Shown here: positions 30,449 to 41,558 of the stretch, piece after piece
How the letters are laid out: every line of letters starts with the position of its first letter
Numbering within the stretch: the stretch's first letter is position 1
Source of the DNA: Onishia niordana
GTDB lineage: Bacteria > Pseudomonadota > Gammaproteobacteria > Pseudomonadales > Halomonadaceae
Length of the DNA: 64,000 nucleotides
Assembly: GCF_004798965.1 (NCBI RefSeq)
Contig: NZ_SDSD01000003.1
Coordinates: 372,001-436,000 of the forward strand
Direction of reading: 5' to 3'
Notes under the pieces: model-generated
What the model saw: only the letters and a program-made list of their open reading frames with translations
What the model was told of the DNA's origin: nothing
Database searches by the model: none
Made by a program: the position numbers and the translations under genes

Positions 30449-31467
30449 AGGACCTCCTCCCGCGAGTCGCGTTGTTGTTGATTGACCAGCTCAGCAACCA
30501 TGTGACAGGCCACCCGGCAGTTGCCCGAATCGACAAAGCCCGGGACCTTGTCGAGGCAGGCTTTGCGAGGCGCACCGTTGGCATCGTTGACGAAGCCACA
30601 GCGAGGATGGAAAGCGCAGCCACTGGGCAGGTTCGAGAGTGACGGCATGCTGCCGGGAATCTGATTAAGCCGTGAGCCCGGAGTGGCCATCTGCGGCAGG
30701 GCGTTGATCAGCCCCTGGGTGTAGGGGTGTTGCGGGCCATTGATGATTTCGCGGGTCGGGCCCTGCTCGATCACGCGGCCGGCATACATCACCAGCATGC
30801 GCTGGGTGACTTGGCTGACCACGCCCAGGTCATGGGTGATGAGCACCAGGCCCACGTTGTGCTTGTCGCACAGCTCCAGCAGCAGATCCATGATCTCGGC
30901 CTGGATGGTCACATCCAGCGCAGTGGTCGGCTCGTCGGCGATGATGATGTCCGGGTCGAGGAGCAGGGCGATGGCAATAATTACCCGCTGCCGCATGCCA
31001 CCAGACAACTCGTGTGGGTACTGATCGAGACGGGTCTCCGGTGAAGGAATCTGCACCTGATTCAGCTTGTGGAGGGCGATCGCCCGAGCCTCTCGCGTCG
31101 AGATGCGGCGGTGGGCCTTGAGGCTTTCTACCATTTGTTCGCCGATCGACAGCACCGGGTTCAGCGTCATCATCGGGTCCTGAAAGATCATCGAGATGCG
31201 GTTGCCGCGGACACGTCGCAGGCCTCGATCCTTCATGCCCGACAGCTCCTTGCCATCGAAGATGATGCTGCCGCCAGCGATGTAGCCCGGCTTGGCGATC
31301 AGGTTCAGCAGGCTGAAGGCCGCGACCGACTTGCCAGCACCGGATTCGCCGACGATACCCAGGCGTTCACCGCGGTCGAGGGTAAAACAGACGTCGCGCA
31401 GGGCGCGCACGTCGCCGCCACGCAGGGCGAAACGGACGTCGAGGTTATTCACTTCCAAAAGTGCCAT
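30445..31467 (-). CDS. dppD: Peptide ABC transporter ATPase DppD
   Basis: 340-residue ATPase with Walker [10 protein letters not shown], signature [12 protein letters not shown], Walker [13 protein letters not shown], and the C-terminal Cys-containing tail ([12 protein letters not shown]). Start at the CAT of 31465-31467, preceded by GAGGAG on the minus strand; the frame is open 33 codons upstream inside dppC. Pairs with DppF as the heterodimeric motor for DppBC. Confidence 0.93.
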   Translation of the reverse strand: MALLEVNNLDVRFALRGGDVRALRDVCFTLDRGERLGIVGESGAGKSVAAFSLLNLIAKPGYIAGGSIIFDGKELSGMKDRGLRRVRGNRISMIFQDPMMTLNPVLSIGEQMVESLKAHRRISTREARAIALHKLNQVQIPSPETRLDQYPHELSGGMRQRVIIAIALLLDPDIIIADEPTTALDVTIQAEIMDLLLELCDKHNVGLVLITHDLGVVSQVTQRMLVMYAGRVIEQGPTREIINGPQHPYTQGLINALPQMATPGSRLNQIPGSMPSLSNLPSGCAFHPRCGFVNDANGAPRKACLDKVPGFVDSGNCRVACHMVAELVNQQQRDSREEVL

Positions 31468-31477
31468 GGGTGACTCC

Positions 31478-32413
31478 TCAGCCCTTGTAGAGACGTGGAT
31501 TGAGGACATCGCGCAGCCAGTCGCCCAGCAGGTTGATGACCAGCACGAGAATGACCAGTACGGCACCGGGAATCAGCGTGATCCACCAGGAACCCGACTG
31601 GATATAGTCAAAGCCCGACTTGATCAGCGAGCCAAGCGAGGGGTGTGTTTCCGGCATGCCGAGTCCCAGGAAGGACAGCGCGGCCTCGGAGATGATGGCG
31701 TTGGCCACCTGCACCGTGGAGATCACGAAGATCGGCGACAGGGTGTTGGGCAGGATGTGGCGGAACATGATGCGCCGGCTCTTCAGGCCCATGACTCGGG
31801 CGGCATCGACGTATTCCTTGCTGCGCTCGGCAAGCACCGAGGCACGTACTGTTCTGGCGTACTGTGGCCATTCGGCCAGCCCGATGATCAGCACCAATAG
31901 TGGCACGGCATACTCGCTGAAGGTCGCGCCGCCGAAAATCGCCTTGACCAGGGCGCCGACGATGATGGCGACCATCAGCGTCGAGAACGACAGCTGGATA
32001 TCGGCCAGGCGCATCAGGAAGGCATCCACTCGCCCTCCTAGGTATCCCGCCATCAAGCCGAAACTGACGCCAATGACGGCCTGCATCAGTACCGCGCCAA
32101 AGCCGATGATTAGCGAGACTCGTGCGCCATAAAGAATGGTCGACAGCAGATCTCGGCCCTGTGCATCGGTGCCCATGAGGTAAGCAGGATCAGCACCATC
32201 GATCCAGAAGGGGGGAAGCTCCGACGCCAGGATATCGATCTGGGCAAGATCATAAGGATTCGCAGGCGCCAACCAGGGGGCAAACACGGCGGCGAAGATC
32301 AACAACGCGAAGATCACCAGACTGACCTGGGCGATCAGGTCGCGCTTGAAGCTATAGAGCAGGTAGGAATCGCGAAAGCGTGCCCACCGGCCGGGAACGA
32401 TTGTGTCACTCAT
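31478..32413 (-). CDS. dppC: Peptide ABC transporter permease DppC
   Basis: 311-residue inner-membrane permease. An N-terminal helix (about 32-54) precedes the core permease domain, with the EAA-type coupling loop (EYVDAARVMGLKSRRIMFRHILPN). The start is the CAT at 32411-32413, giving MSDTIVPGRW; the upstream open frame is not supported by homology. 26 bases after dppB and 10 bases before dppD. Confidence 0.93.
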   Translation of the reverse strand: MSDTIVPGRWARFRDSYLLYSFKRDLIAQVSLVIFALLIFAAVFAPWLAPANPYDLAQIDILASELPPFWIDGADPAYLMGTDAQGRDLLSTILYGARVSLIIGFGAVLMQAVIGVSFGLMAGYLGGRVDAFLMRLADIQLSFSTLMVAIIVGALVKAIFGGATFSEYAVPLLVLIIGLAEWPQYARTVRASVLAERSKEYVDAARVMGLKSRRIMFRHILPNTLSPIFVISTVQVANAIISEAALSFLGLGMPETHPSLGSLIKSGFDYIQSGSWWITLIPGAVLVILVLVINLLGDWLRDVLNPRLYKG

Positions 32414-32439
32414 GACGTTCTCTCTCGTGGCAGTCAGGC

Positions 32440-33486
32440 TCAGGCAGGCTTGCCGGTAAGCTTGACGGTGGGATTGACCAGGCCGTAGATCAAATCGACC
32501 AGCGTGTTGGTGATCACGAAGATCAGCCCGACGATCATCAGATAGGTGACGATCAAGGGAATATCCGAGCGCTCGATGGCATCGAGGAACATCAACCCCA
32601 TGCCCGGCCACTGGAAGACCGTTTCGGTCAGGATGGTGTAGGCCACCAGCGTACCGATCTGGACGCCACCCACGGTGATCACTGGCAGCATGGTGTTCTT
32701 GAGCGCATGCACGAAGTAGATGCGACGCAGCGAGATGCCCTTGGCACGGGCGAACTTCACGTACTCGGACTGCAGTACCTCGAGCATTTCGGCACGAATC
32801 AGGCGAATGAACAGCGGCAGCATGATCGAGGCCAGCGAGATGGCCGGTAATACCAGGTAGGTCAGACCTTCAAGAGAGCTGAAGTTGGTATCCCAGGTGC
32901 CGAAGACATTGACGGGGTTGCCACGACCATAGGCAGGCATGCCGCCGTCGGTCGAGAGCAGGTCGTTAAGCCAGGCCCCCCAGGCAGTATCAACGGGGAA
33001 GGGCGTGACCTCGACGCCGATGGCGAACAGCTGAATCAATACAATAGCGGTCAAGAACACCGGGATCGAAATGCCGACGATTGACACGCCCATGAAGGCC
33101 CGAGACAGCCAGGCTCTTGGCTTGATAGCACTGTAAACGCCGATCGGCACCGACAGCAGTACAATCAGCAAGGTGGTCGCCGCGACCAACTCCAGCGTGG
33201 CAGGCAGGTGGCGCATGATCACTTCAGTGGTTGGCTCATTGAAGATGTACGAATAGCCAAAGTCGAATTGCGCTGCGTTTTTGGCAAAGCGCAGATACTG
33301 GACGAAGAAGGGGTCATTGAGACCCAGTTCCTCCCGCAGTTCAGCGCGCTCGCTCTCGGGCACCGACTGACCAACCATCTGTTGGATCGGGTCGCCCAGG
33401 TTGTCCTGGATGGCGAAGCTGATCACGCTGATGACAAACATCACCAGAAAGGCGTGAAACAGTCGCTTGATCAGAAAGGCAATCAT
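32440..33486 (-). CDS. dppB: Peptide ABC transporter permease DppB
   Basis: 348-residue permease beginning with the typical MIAFLIKRLFHAFLVMFVISVISF helix and the GDP segment, then the transmembrane core and the EAA loop (EYVKFARAKGISLRRIYFVHALKN). Follows dppA after 111 bases that contain a stem-loop. Confidence 0.93.
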   Translation of the reverse strand: MIAFLIKRLFHAFLVMFVISVISFAIQDNLGDPIQQMVGQSVPESERAELREELGLNDPFFVQYLRFAKNAAQFDFGYSYIFNEPTTEVIMRHLPATLELVAATTLLIVLLSVPIGVYSAIKPRAWLSRAFMGVSIVGISIPVFLTAIVLIQLFAIGVEVTPFPVDTAWGAWLNDLLSTDGGMPAYGRGNPVNVFGTWDTNFSSLEGLTYLVLPAISLASIMLPLFIRLIRAEMLEVLQSEYVKFARAKGISLRRIYFVHALKNTMLPVITVGGVQIGTLVAYTILTETVFQWPGMGLMFLDAIERSDIPLIVTYLMIVGLIFVITNTLVDLIYGLVNPTVKLTGKPA

Positions 33487-33561
33487 GGATTGCGTCCTGT
33501 AGGCATGCGGTCGTCATCGCAGGGCCCAACGGGCCGCACGAGGACAACGGTATCGGCAGAC

Positions 33562-33582
33562 GCCGGCCCGACGTGGGCCGGC
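33562..33582 (-). promoter_or_regulatory. Stem-loop in the dppA-dppB spacer
   Basis: Perfect 8-bp GC stem GCCGGCCC (33562-33569) and GGGCCGGC (33575-33582) with loop GACGT. In other importers such stems after the binding-protein gene protect its mRNA and limit read-through, which would give more DppA than permease; that role is inferred from position. Confidence 0.6.
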
Positions 33583-33597
33583 ACGGGAGTCGGAGGG

Positions 33598-35172
33598 TTA
33601 TTCCTCGATCACCAGATCCCCAAGGTAGGGGAAATTCATGACGTTGAGGATTGGCTCGATATTGACGTTTTCCGCAGAGGCCCAGGCCAGGTCCTGCCAG
33701 TGAAGCGGAACGAAGGCCGCATCATCGTAGAGTGCCTGTTCCACGGCTTTTAGCATTTCTGCGCGTTTCTCGAGGTCGACTTCGACGTTAGCTTCGGCCA
33801 CCAGGGCATCGATCTCGGGGTTGCAGTAGTTGCTGGCGTTGTACTGGCCAGCACCGGTCTCTGCGTCCGGGCACTCGGTCAAATACTGATAAAAGTTAGC
33901 TGAGTCCTCGGTGTCAGAGTGCCAGCCGATCATCATCATGTCGGCGGCGCGCTCATCGAACTCTCCCCAGTACTGGGCCTTAGGCAGGGTCTTGAGATCG
34001 ACCGTGACGTTGATGCGGGCCAGCATGGCAGCCACCGCCTGGGCGATCTTGGCATCGTTCACGTAGCGGTTGTTGGGGGCCATCATGGTGATCGAGAAGC
34101 CCTCTTCATAGCCGGCCTCGGCCATCAGTTCCTTGGCTTTTTCCACATCGTAGCGCGGGCTCAACTCATCGTTATGACCCGCATAACCGGCAGGAGACAG
34201 CTGAGCAGCCGATGTGGCGAAGCCCTTCATCAGCCGGTCGGCGATACCTTCCTGGTTGATGGCATAGGCGAAGGCCTGACGCACGCGGGGATCCTCGAAG
34301 GCCTCGACGCGATTCTGGTCCATATGGAACAGGATGATCCGCGTGCCCGACATGGTCACCAGCTGGACATCTTCGTCGTTGCGGATGCGATCCAGGTCAT
34401 TAGGCGGCACGGGCGCGATGAAATCGACATCACCCGAGAGCAGGGCGGCCACGCGGGTAGCATTCTCGCCGATCGGGGTCAGAACGATGTTGTCGACATT
34501 ACCCGGCGAAGACTCGTCCCAGTAGTCGTCATTACGTTCGAAGTCGATGCGTACGCCCTGCTGACGGTTGGTGACTTCAAAGGGACCGGTGCCTGATAGA
34601 TGACGCGAGGCATAGGAATTACCGTTCTTGACGATCTCGTCCTTGGGATCACCGTCTTCATCGGTGCCGCTGTAGAACTCGCTATCCAGCGGGAAGATGT
34701 AGGTCGCCAGGTTCAGCAGTAGCGGATAAGGCTTGGTGGTAGTGAATTCGATGGTGGTGTCATCGATCGCTGTCACACTTTCGACCGGCGCGAAGATCGC
34801 CTTGAAGTCGGGACTTTCCTTCAAGCGTTCGACGGTGAAGACCACATCCTCGGCGGTGAACTTGTTACCGCTGTGGAAGGTGACTCCCTCGCGCAGCGTC
34901 ATGCGCATGGTAGTGTCGTCGACCTGTTCCCATGATGTGGCTAGGCGCGGTTCGAATTCGAAGTCCTGGTTCCAGCGGACCAGGGGATCGAAGGTCATAT
35001 GCGATAGTTGTAGGATGCCGCCGGACAACTGCTCGTGAATGTCCAGAGATACCGGGTCAGCATCATAGGCCATGCGCAAGGTGTTTTCCGCAGAGGCCGT
35101 GGCGGGCAGCAGGGCAGCGCCCACTGCAGTGGCACCGACGAGGGTAGCCAGCAGGGTTTTTCGGAAGATCAT
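33598..35172 (-). CDS. dppA: Peptide ABC transporter substrate-binding protein DppA
   Basis: Periplasmic binding protein of family 5 (peptide/nickel), 524 residues from ATG 35172; TTG 35184 is the upstream alternative. A signal peptide of about 28 residues is seen (MIFRKTLLATLVGATAVGAALLP, cleavage near ASA-EN). Family hallmarks include TLREGVTFHSGNKFTAEDVVFTVERL and the C-terminal FVPLHWQDLAWA. Operon neighbours indicate import of dipeptides or oligopeptides; the exact ligand cannot be read from the sequence. Confidence 0.92.
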   Translation of the reverse strand: MIFRKTLLATLVGATAVGAALLPATASAENTLRMAYDADPVSLDIHEQLSGGILQLSHMTFDPLVRWNQDFEFEPRLATSWEQVDDTTMRMTLREGVTFHSGNKFTAEDVVFTVERLKESPDFKAIFAPVESVTAIDDTTIEFTTTKPYPLLLNLATYIFPLDSEFYSGTDEDGDPKDEIVKNGNSYASRHLSGTGPFEVTNRQQGVRIDFERNDDYWDESSPGNVDNIVLTPIGENATRVAALLSGDVDFIAPVPPNDLDRIRNDEDVQLVTMSGTRIILFHMDQNRVEAFEDPRVRQAFAYAINQEGIADRLMKGFATSAAQLSPAGYAGHNDELSPRYDVEKAKELMAEAGYEEGFSITMMAPNNRYVNDAKIAQAVAAMLARINVTVDLKTLPKAQYWGEFDERAADMMMIGWHSDTEDSANFYQYLTECPDAETGAGQYNASNYCNPEIDALVAEANVEVDLEKRAEMLKAVEQALYDDAAFVPLHWQDLAWASAENVNIEPILNVMNFPYLGDLVIEE

Positions 35173-35297
35173 GTAGGTCCCCAATTGTGGTTGTTATCGA
35201 CGTTGTCTTTGCGTTGTTATAAAGCCTCGCGGGGAGCGATGACTTTGAACACCTTAGACAGTCGTTTGAGGGACGGACAATCGAAATTATGACAGAC

Positions 35298-35330
35298 GCC
35301 ATTCGTTGGCTGAATCAGCCAACGAATGGC
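35298..35330. promoter_or_regulatory. Perfect 15-bp inverted repeat between can and dppA
   Basis: GCCATTCGTTGGCTG (35298-35312), loop AAT, CAGCCAACGAATGGC (35316-35330). It lies 21 bases after the can stop and 126 bases before the dppA start in the minus direction. The T-rich run on the minus strand precedes the stem instead of following it, so it is not a classic terminator for can. It could be a dppA operator, a leader stem or a processed 3' end. Confidence 0.8.
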
Positions 35331-35350
35331 AGAGGCGAAAAGAAAAAAGG

Positions 35351-36007
35351 TCAATCAGCCTGATCGGCAGGCACCAAGCGATCGACGCGATATAGCTGCG
35401 CCACCTGGTCAAGACCTTCAACGGTACATTCCAGATCGGTGACACGACCGTCGCTCAGGCCATAGACCCAGCCATGGACGGCCAGCTTCTGGCCACGCTG
35501 CCAGGCGCGCTGAATGATTTTGGTGCGGCAGAGGTTGTCGACCTGCGCCTTGACGTTGAGCTCGCACATGCGATCGACCTGTTCCTCGAGCGGAAGTGCC
35601 TCCAGGTTTTTGCGATGGTGACTGTAGAGTTCACGCACACTATGCAGCCAGTAGTCGACGATGCCGCACTCGCCCCCGGTGACGGCGGCTTTGACCCCCC
35701 CGCAGCCATAGTGACCTACGATCATGATGTGCTTGACCTTGAGCACATCGACGGCGAACTGCACCACGGACAGGGCATTCATGTCGTTGTGGTGAAGGAG
35801 GTTGGCGACGTTACGGTGGACGAAAACCTCGCCCGGCGGCAGGTCGACGATCTGGTTGGCAGGGACCCGCGAGTCCGAGCACCCGATCCACAGATAGTCG
35901 GGATTCTGCTGTTCCGAGAGCCGGGTGAAAAAGCCGGGATCCTGTTCGTGTACGCTCTGCGCCCACTCGCGGTTGCGCTCTAGTAATTTCTTCATTTCAT
36001 TCATCAT
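35351..36007 (-). CDS. can: Beta-class carbonic anhydrase
   Basis: Zinc enzyme interconverting CO2 and bicarbonate for carboxylation reactions. 218 residues, same length class as E. coli Can. Zinc-site residues Cys43 and Asp45 (WIGCSDSRVPA), His99 and Cys102 (VGHYGCGGV). Start at 36007 supported by GAGGG seven bases upstream. Divergent from gor across about 147 bases that should contain both promoters. Confidence 0.95.
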   Translation of the reverse strand: MMNEMKKLLERNREWAQSVHEQDPGFFTRLSEQQNPDYLWIGCSDSRVPANQIVDLPPGEVFVHRNVANLLHHNDMNALSVVQFAVDVLKVKHIMIVGHYGCGGVKAAVTGGECGIVDYWLHSVRELYSHHRKNLEALPLEEQVDRMCELNVKAQVDNLCRTKIIQRAWQRGQKLAVHGWVYGLSDGRVTDLECTVEGLDQVAQLYRVDRLVPADQAD

Positions 36008-36154
36008 CGTCGTACCCTCGTCGAGGCGGCTATTGGGGTGGCGCGTCTTTTACCGTGTACAGCCATGGCGGTCAACGGCGGACCTCCCGGCATGGGTTTA
36101 TCACTGTTATCATCCCTGCATCGCTTTTTTGGTTCCAGCATTCAGGAGAATATT

Positions 36155-37516
36155 GTGTCCCAGTTTGATTACGATCTCTTTGTCATAGGCGCAGGGTCTG
36201 GTGGTGTTCGTGCTGCGAGGACCGCTGCCTCCGCCGGTGCCCGAGTGGCCATCGCCGAGGACCGCTACCTCGGCGGCACCTGTGTCAACGTAGGCTGCGT
36301 CCCCAAGAAGCTATACTCCTACGCCGCGCATTTTCAGGAAGCCTTTCACGATAGTGCCGGCTTCGGGTGGCAGCTATCCGAAGCGCCGCGCTTCGATTGG
36401 GCAACGCTTCGCGATAACAAGATTGAAGAAATCAAGCGTCTCAACGGTATTTATGGACGTCTGCTCGACAATGCCGATGTGCGACTGATCAACGGTCGTG
36501 CCACGGTGACCGATGCCAACCATATTGAGGTCAATGGCGAGACCTTCAGCGCCGAGAAGATCCTGGTCGCCACCGGCGGCTGGCCTTGGGTACCGGATTT
36601 TCCAGGCAATGAGCATGTGCTGAACTCCAACCAGGTCTTTGATTTGGATACGTTCCCCAATCGCTTCCTGGTGCTTGGTGGCGGCTATATCGCGGTGGAA
36701 TTTGCCAGCATCTTCAATGGCCTCGGAAGTGAATCGCACCTCGTTTATCGCGGCGAATTGTTCTTGCGTGGTTTTGACCGTGAAGTCCGCGAGTTCACCC
36801 GCGACGAGATGGTCAAGAAGGGCCTCAACCTTCATTTCGAGACGAATATCGAGCGAATTGACGCCCAAGGCGATGCCTATCGGGTAACCCTCACCAGTGG
36901 GGAGACGCTCGAGGTGGATGCGGTGCTCTCAGCGACCGGTCGCAAGCCCCACCTGGAAGGTCTGGGCCTGGACAAACTGGATATTGCCCTCGACAAGGAT
37001 GGCAAGATCGCCATCAATGAGCGTTTCGAAACCTCGACGCCTTCTATCCTGGCACTCGGCGATGTAACCAGCGGGCCAGAGTTGACGCCGGTGGCTCTGG
37101 AAGAGGCCATGCAGCTCGTTCAGCATCACTTCGGTGAGAGTGCGCCCAAGCCTCTGGATTACCCAAGCATTGCCACCGCGGTGTTCTGTCATCCCAATAT
37201 CGGCACAGTGGGACTTTCTGAAGAGGAGGCGCGCGCCGAATTCGATGCCATCCGGGTCTATGCCGCCGACTTCAAGCCTATGAAGCACACGCTTTCCGGC
37301 AGTGACGAGCGTTGCCTGATGAAATTGATTGTCGATGATGCCAGCGACCGCGTGCTGGGTGCTCACATGGTGGGTGAGGATGCGGGCGAATTAATTCAGG
37401 GTATCGCCATCGCCGTTCGTGCACGTCTGACCAAAGCCGATTTCGATGCCACCGTGGGCATTCATCCTACTGGCGCTGAAGAGTTCGTCACTATGCGGAG
37501 CGTAACCCGCCGCTAA
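36155..37516 (+). CDS. gor: Glutathione-disulfide reductase
   Basis: FAD/NADPH oxidoreductase regenerating glutathione. 453 residues from GTG 36155, preceded by AGGAGAA; upstream in-frame ATGs lack a ribosome site and add non-homologous sequence. FAD motif GAGSGG, redox pair Cys43/Cys48 in GGTCVNVGCVPKK, NADPH domain GGGYIAVEFASIF followed by the Arg residues that favour NADPH (VYRGELFLRGFDR), and C-terminal HPTGAEEFVTMR carrying the catalytic His and Glu. A strong terminator follows. Confidence 0.95.
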   Translation: MSQFDYDLFVIGAGSGGVRAARTAASAGARVAIAEDRYLGGTCVNVGCVPKKLYSYAAHFQEAFHDSAGFGWQLSEAPRFDWATLRDNKIEEIKRLNGIYGRLLDNADVRLINGRATVTDANHIEVNGETFSAEKILVATGGWPWVPDFPGNEHVLNSNQVFDLDTFPNRFLVLGGGYIAVEFASIFNGLGSESHLVYRGELFLRGFDREVREFTRDEMVKKGLNLHFETNIERIDAQGDAYRVTLTSGETLEVDAVLSATGRKPHLEGLGLDKLDIALDKDGKIAINERFETSTPSILALGDVTSGPELTPVALEEAMQLVQHHFGESAPKPLDYPSIATAVFCHPNIGTVGLSEEEARAEFDAIRVYAADFKPMKHTLSGSDERCLMKLIVDDASDRVLGAHMVGEDAGELIQGIAIAVRARLTKADFDATVGIHPTGAEEFVTMRSVTRR

Positions 37517-37570
37517 AGCATGCGGCAGGGCCCCTGCCAAACGCTGCATCACATGCCGTTCGCCGATCTG

Positions 37571-37600
37571 AAGGCCATCTCGTACGAGGTGGCCTTTTTC
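37571..37600 (+). terminator. Rho-independent terminator after gor
   Basis: 11-bp stem AAGGCCATCTC (37571-37581) and GAGGTGGCCTT (37586-37596) with one G-U pair and loop GTAC, running into TTTTTC. Isolates gor from the ectABC promoter. Confidence 0.88.
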
Positions 37601-37743
37601 GTATTTTGGCAGCCACTTTGCTCCGAGGCGGCTAAACTGCCAGGTAGCGCCACTCTATTCATACCGGCTCTAGGTATGCAGGGTGCAGCGTATCTGGCCA
37701 TAATATTAGGTTATGGATCTCGCGAATCATGATAAGGGGGCCT

Positions 37744-37772
37744 TTGAACTGTTCATAACCCTTTGTTATGAT
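37744..37772 (+). promoter_or_regulatory. Sigma-70-like promoter of ectABC
   Basis: TTGAAC (37744-37749), 17-bp spacer, TATGAT (37767-37772), 33 bases before the ectA ATG. An inverted repeat CATAAC-N5-GTTATG (37754-37770) overlaps the spacer and -10, and CCATAA-N7-TTATGG lies further up at 37698-37716; either could be a regulator site. Ectoine promoters in Halomonas are known to be osmotically controlled; these elements are candidates only. Confidence 0.75.
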
Positions 37773-37805
37773 CATGCACAAATTCGCCAATAGCGAAGCA
37801 TACCT

Positions 37806-39751
<1,946 letters not shown>

Positions 39752-39790
39752 GCCGACGTCTGCATCGCTATCACGTGATGGCAGAGCCCT

Positions 39791-39815
39791 GGGAGTCCGG
39801 TCTCATCGGACTCCC
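39791..39815 (+). promoter_or_regulatory. Intercistronic stem-loop, ectB-ectC
   Basis: Perfect 9-bp stem GGGAGTCCG (39791-39799) and CGGACTCCC (39807-39815) with a 7-base loop, 30 bases before the ectC start. May tune ectC mRNA level relative to ectAB; inferred from position only. Confidence 0.6.
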
Positions 39816-39845
39816 CGTTAAGTATTTCAACAGAGGAAGTGCATA

Positions 39846-40244
39846 ATGATCGTTCGCAATCTCGAAGAAGCGCGTAAGACAGAACGTTTGGTAAAAGCTG
39901 AGAGCGGCAACTGGGACAGCACCCGTCTTTCTCTGGCTGACGACGGTGGCCATTGTTCTTTCCATATCACTCGTATCTATGAAGGTACCGAGACCCACAT
40001 CCATTACAAGAACCACTTCGAAGCCGTTTTCTGCATGGAAGGTGAGGGTGAGGTCGAAACCCTGGCAGACGGCAAGATCTGGCCGATCAAACCGGGCGAT
40101 ATCTATATCCTCGACCAGCATGACGAACATCTCCTACGTGCCAGCAAGACGATGCATCTCGCTTGTGTTTTCACGCCGGGCTTGACCGGTAACGAAGTGC
40201 ATCGCGAGGATGGTTCCTACGCCGCTCCGGGCGACAACAGCTAA
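39846..40244 (+). CDS. ectC: Ectoine synthase EctC
   Basis: Cupin-fold, metal-dependent cyclase closing the ectoine ring. 132 residues, family length. Signature [16 protein letters not shown] at the N-terminus, cupin strands [21 protein letters not shown] and [21 protein letters not shown] lies just upstream. Ends the operon, followed by a strong terminator. Confidence 0.97.
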   Translation: MIVRNLEEARKTERLVKAESGNWDSTRLSLADDGGHCSFHITRIYEGTETHIHYKNHFEAVFCMEGEGEVETLADGKIWPIKPGDIYILDQHDEHLLRASKTMHLACVFTPGLTGNEVHREDGSYAAPGDNS

Positions 40245-40278
40245 GGGAGCTGTTCATCAGTCGCACTGGACGTGCATA

Positions 40279-40313
40279 AAAAAGCCCCGATGAATGAATC
40301 ATCGGGGCTTTTT
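40279..40313. terminator. Bidirectional terminator after ectC
   Basis: AAAAAGCCCCGATGA (40279-40293), loop ATGAA, TCATCGGGGCTTTTT (40299-40313). A-run and T-run on the two sides allow it to serve ectC and the convergent lipoprotein gene. Confidence 0.95.
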
Positions 40314-40351
40314 AGTACTCAGGCCGTCAGTGCTCGGATCAAGCGGTGCGT

Positions 40352-40894
40352 TTAGGGTCTCTTATCGAAAGACAGTGTGATTTCGCCAAGCGTCACACCG
40401 AACTTGGACATGTCGGTACGATTGATCAGCCGACCGTCAGGCTGCAGGTACATCCAGTCATCCATGGTGAACGTCAGTTGGCGGCCGTCTACTGTGACCT
40501 CCAGCGGATAGTTCATGTGAAAGACATGCCCGTACTGTGTCGCTTCTACGTCGCCTTCTACGTCGCTGGCTTGCCCAATCCAGCGGTGTTCGTCGACGCG
40601 CTCAAACGTCCAGACACGTCGATCCGTCTGGCCATCGGCATATTGGAATCGCTCATCGAGCGTGAGTGTATCGCCCTCGACGGTGCCTGAGATGTCCACG
40701 GTGAAGCGCCGCTGAACTTCGCCGGAATAGTCCTGAACCATGCCCCAGGCTCGGGTATCGCCCTCGAAGTACTCGGCAATATCGAGGCGCGGCTCGCTGC
40801 CGGCATAATCCTCGACACTCACGCCCGAGCAGCCCACCAGGGCAAGGCTGAGAAACGCAAATGCCCAAAGGGGTCGTTTGGCAAGATGGCGCAT
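40352..40894 (-). CDS. DUF3833-type lipoprotein
   Basis: 180 residues from the CAT at 40892-40894 (AGGAG upstream on the minus strand). Signal peptide with lipobox ALVGC, lipidated Cys22. The remainder is a beta-rich, lipocalin-like domain (DYSGEVQRRFTVDISG, HRWIGQASDVEG, WMYLQPDGRLINRTDMSKFG) typical of DUF3833, whose function is unknown. The upstream frame extension is not supported. Confidence 0.82.
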   Translation of the reverse strand: MRHLAKRPLWAFAFLSLALVGCSGVSVEDYAGSEPRLDIAEYFEGDTRAWGMVQDYSGEVQRRFTVDISGTVEGDTLTLDERFQYADGQTDRRVWTFERVDEHRWIGQASDVEGDVEATQYGHVFHMNYPLEVTVDGRQLTFTMDDWMYLQPDGRLINRTDMSKFGVTLGEITLSFDKRP

Positions 40895-41072
40895 GCACTG
40901 CTCCTGGTCTGAAAGGTCTTGGCGTTGAGAGTCGTACCTTGGCGGCGAGTTCAGAGGCAAAGCGCGAAAGAAGGGCGCTTGCGCTGATGGCGAACGATTA
41001 GCGCAGCGGCGAATATGTCGACCACAGTACTGCGCCTCGCGCTTTGCTCAATGCCTGGGCCCGGTGACCTGA

Positions 41073-41420
41073 CTAGAATTGCGGTGCATCGAAACCAGCC
41101 GGCTCATCGGTGTAGACGCATACATTGGCGTCTTCGATGTCGCCATCCGGGGACTCCACCTGAGACTGGAAAAATTCCTGGATTTCATGGCGCTGGCAGT
41201 GAGCTTCAAAGGCTTCACGGCTGGCCCAGACTTCATGGAATACGATCGGATAGCTTTCACCCTGAGCAAAGGGGCTCTCGATCTGCCGAGTCACCGTGTA
41301 GCGCAGACAACCATCTTCACGATGCGCATTGGGCTCTAAGCTCTGTAGCGCCTTGAATGCGGCATCTTCGCGGCCGGGCTTGGGCTTGAAACTGGCGATG
41401 CAGTAGATCTTCTGCGACAT
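41073..41420 (-). CDS. Antibiotic biosynthesis monooxygenase (ABM) domain protein
   Basis: 115-residue dimeric ferredoxin-like ABM-fold protein related to YgiN-type putative quinol monooxygenases. Family features: IASFKPKPGREDAAFKAL, REDGCLRYTVTR, FHEVWASREAFEAHCQRHEIQEF. AGGAGAA lies before the ATG. Catalytic role in the cell cannot be told from sequence. Stands alone. Confidence 0.8.
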   Translation of the reverse strand: MSQKIYCIASFKPKPGREDAAFKALQSLEPNAHREDGCLRYTVTRQIESPFAQGESYPIVFHEVWASREAFEAHCQRHEIQEFFQSQVESPDGDIEDANVCVYTDEPAGFDAPQF

Positions 41421-41558
41421 GCGTTCTCCTGGAAACGATTCACACGGTTAAATCTTCAGGCTGCCAAGCGGCCGCCAAGGGAGGCGTCCTGGAGCTTGCT
41501 TCAGGTCCTGCTCAGGGTGAGATAGCCGACCCAAGACATAGTGGAGCCCTATACGTCA

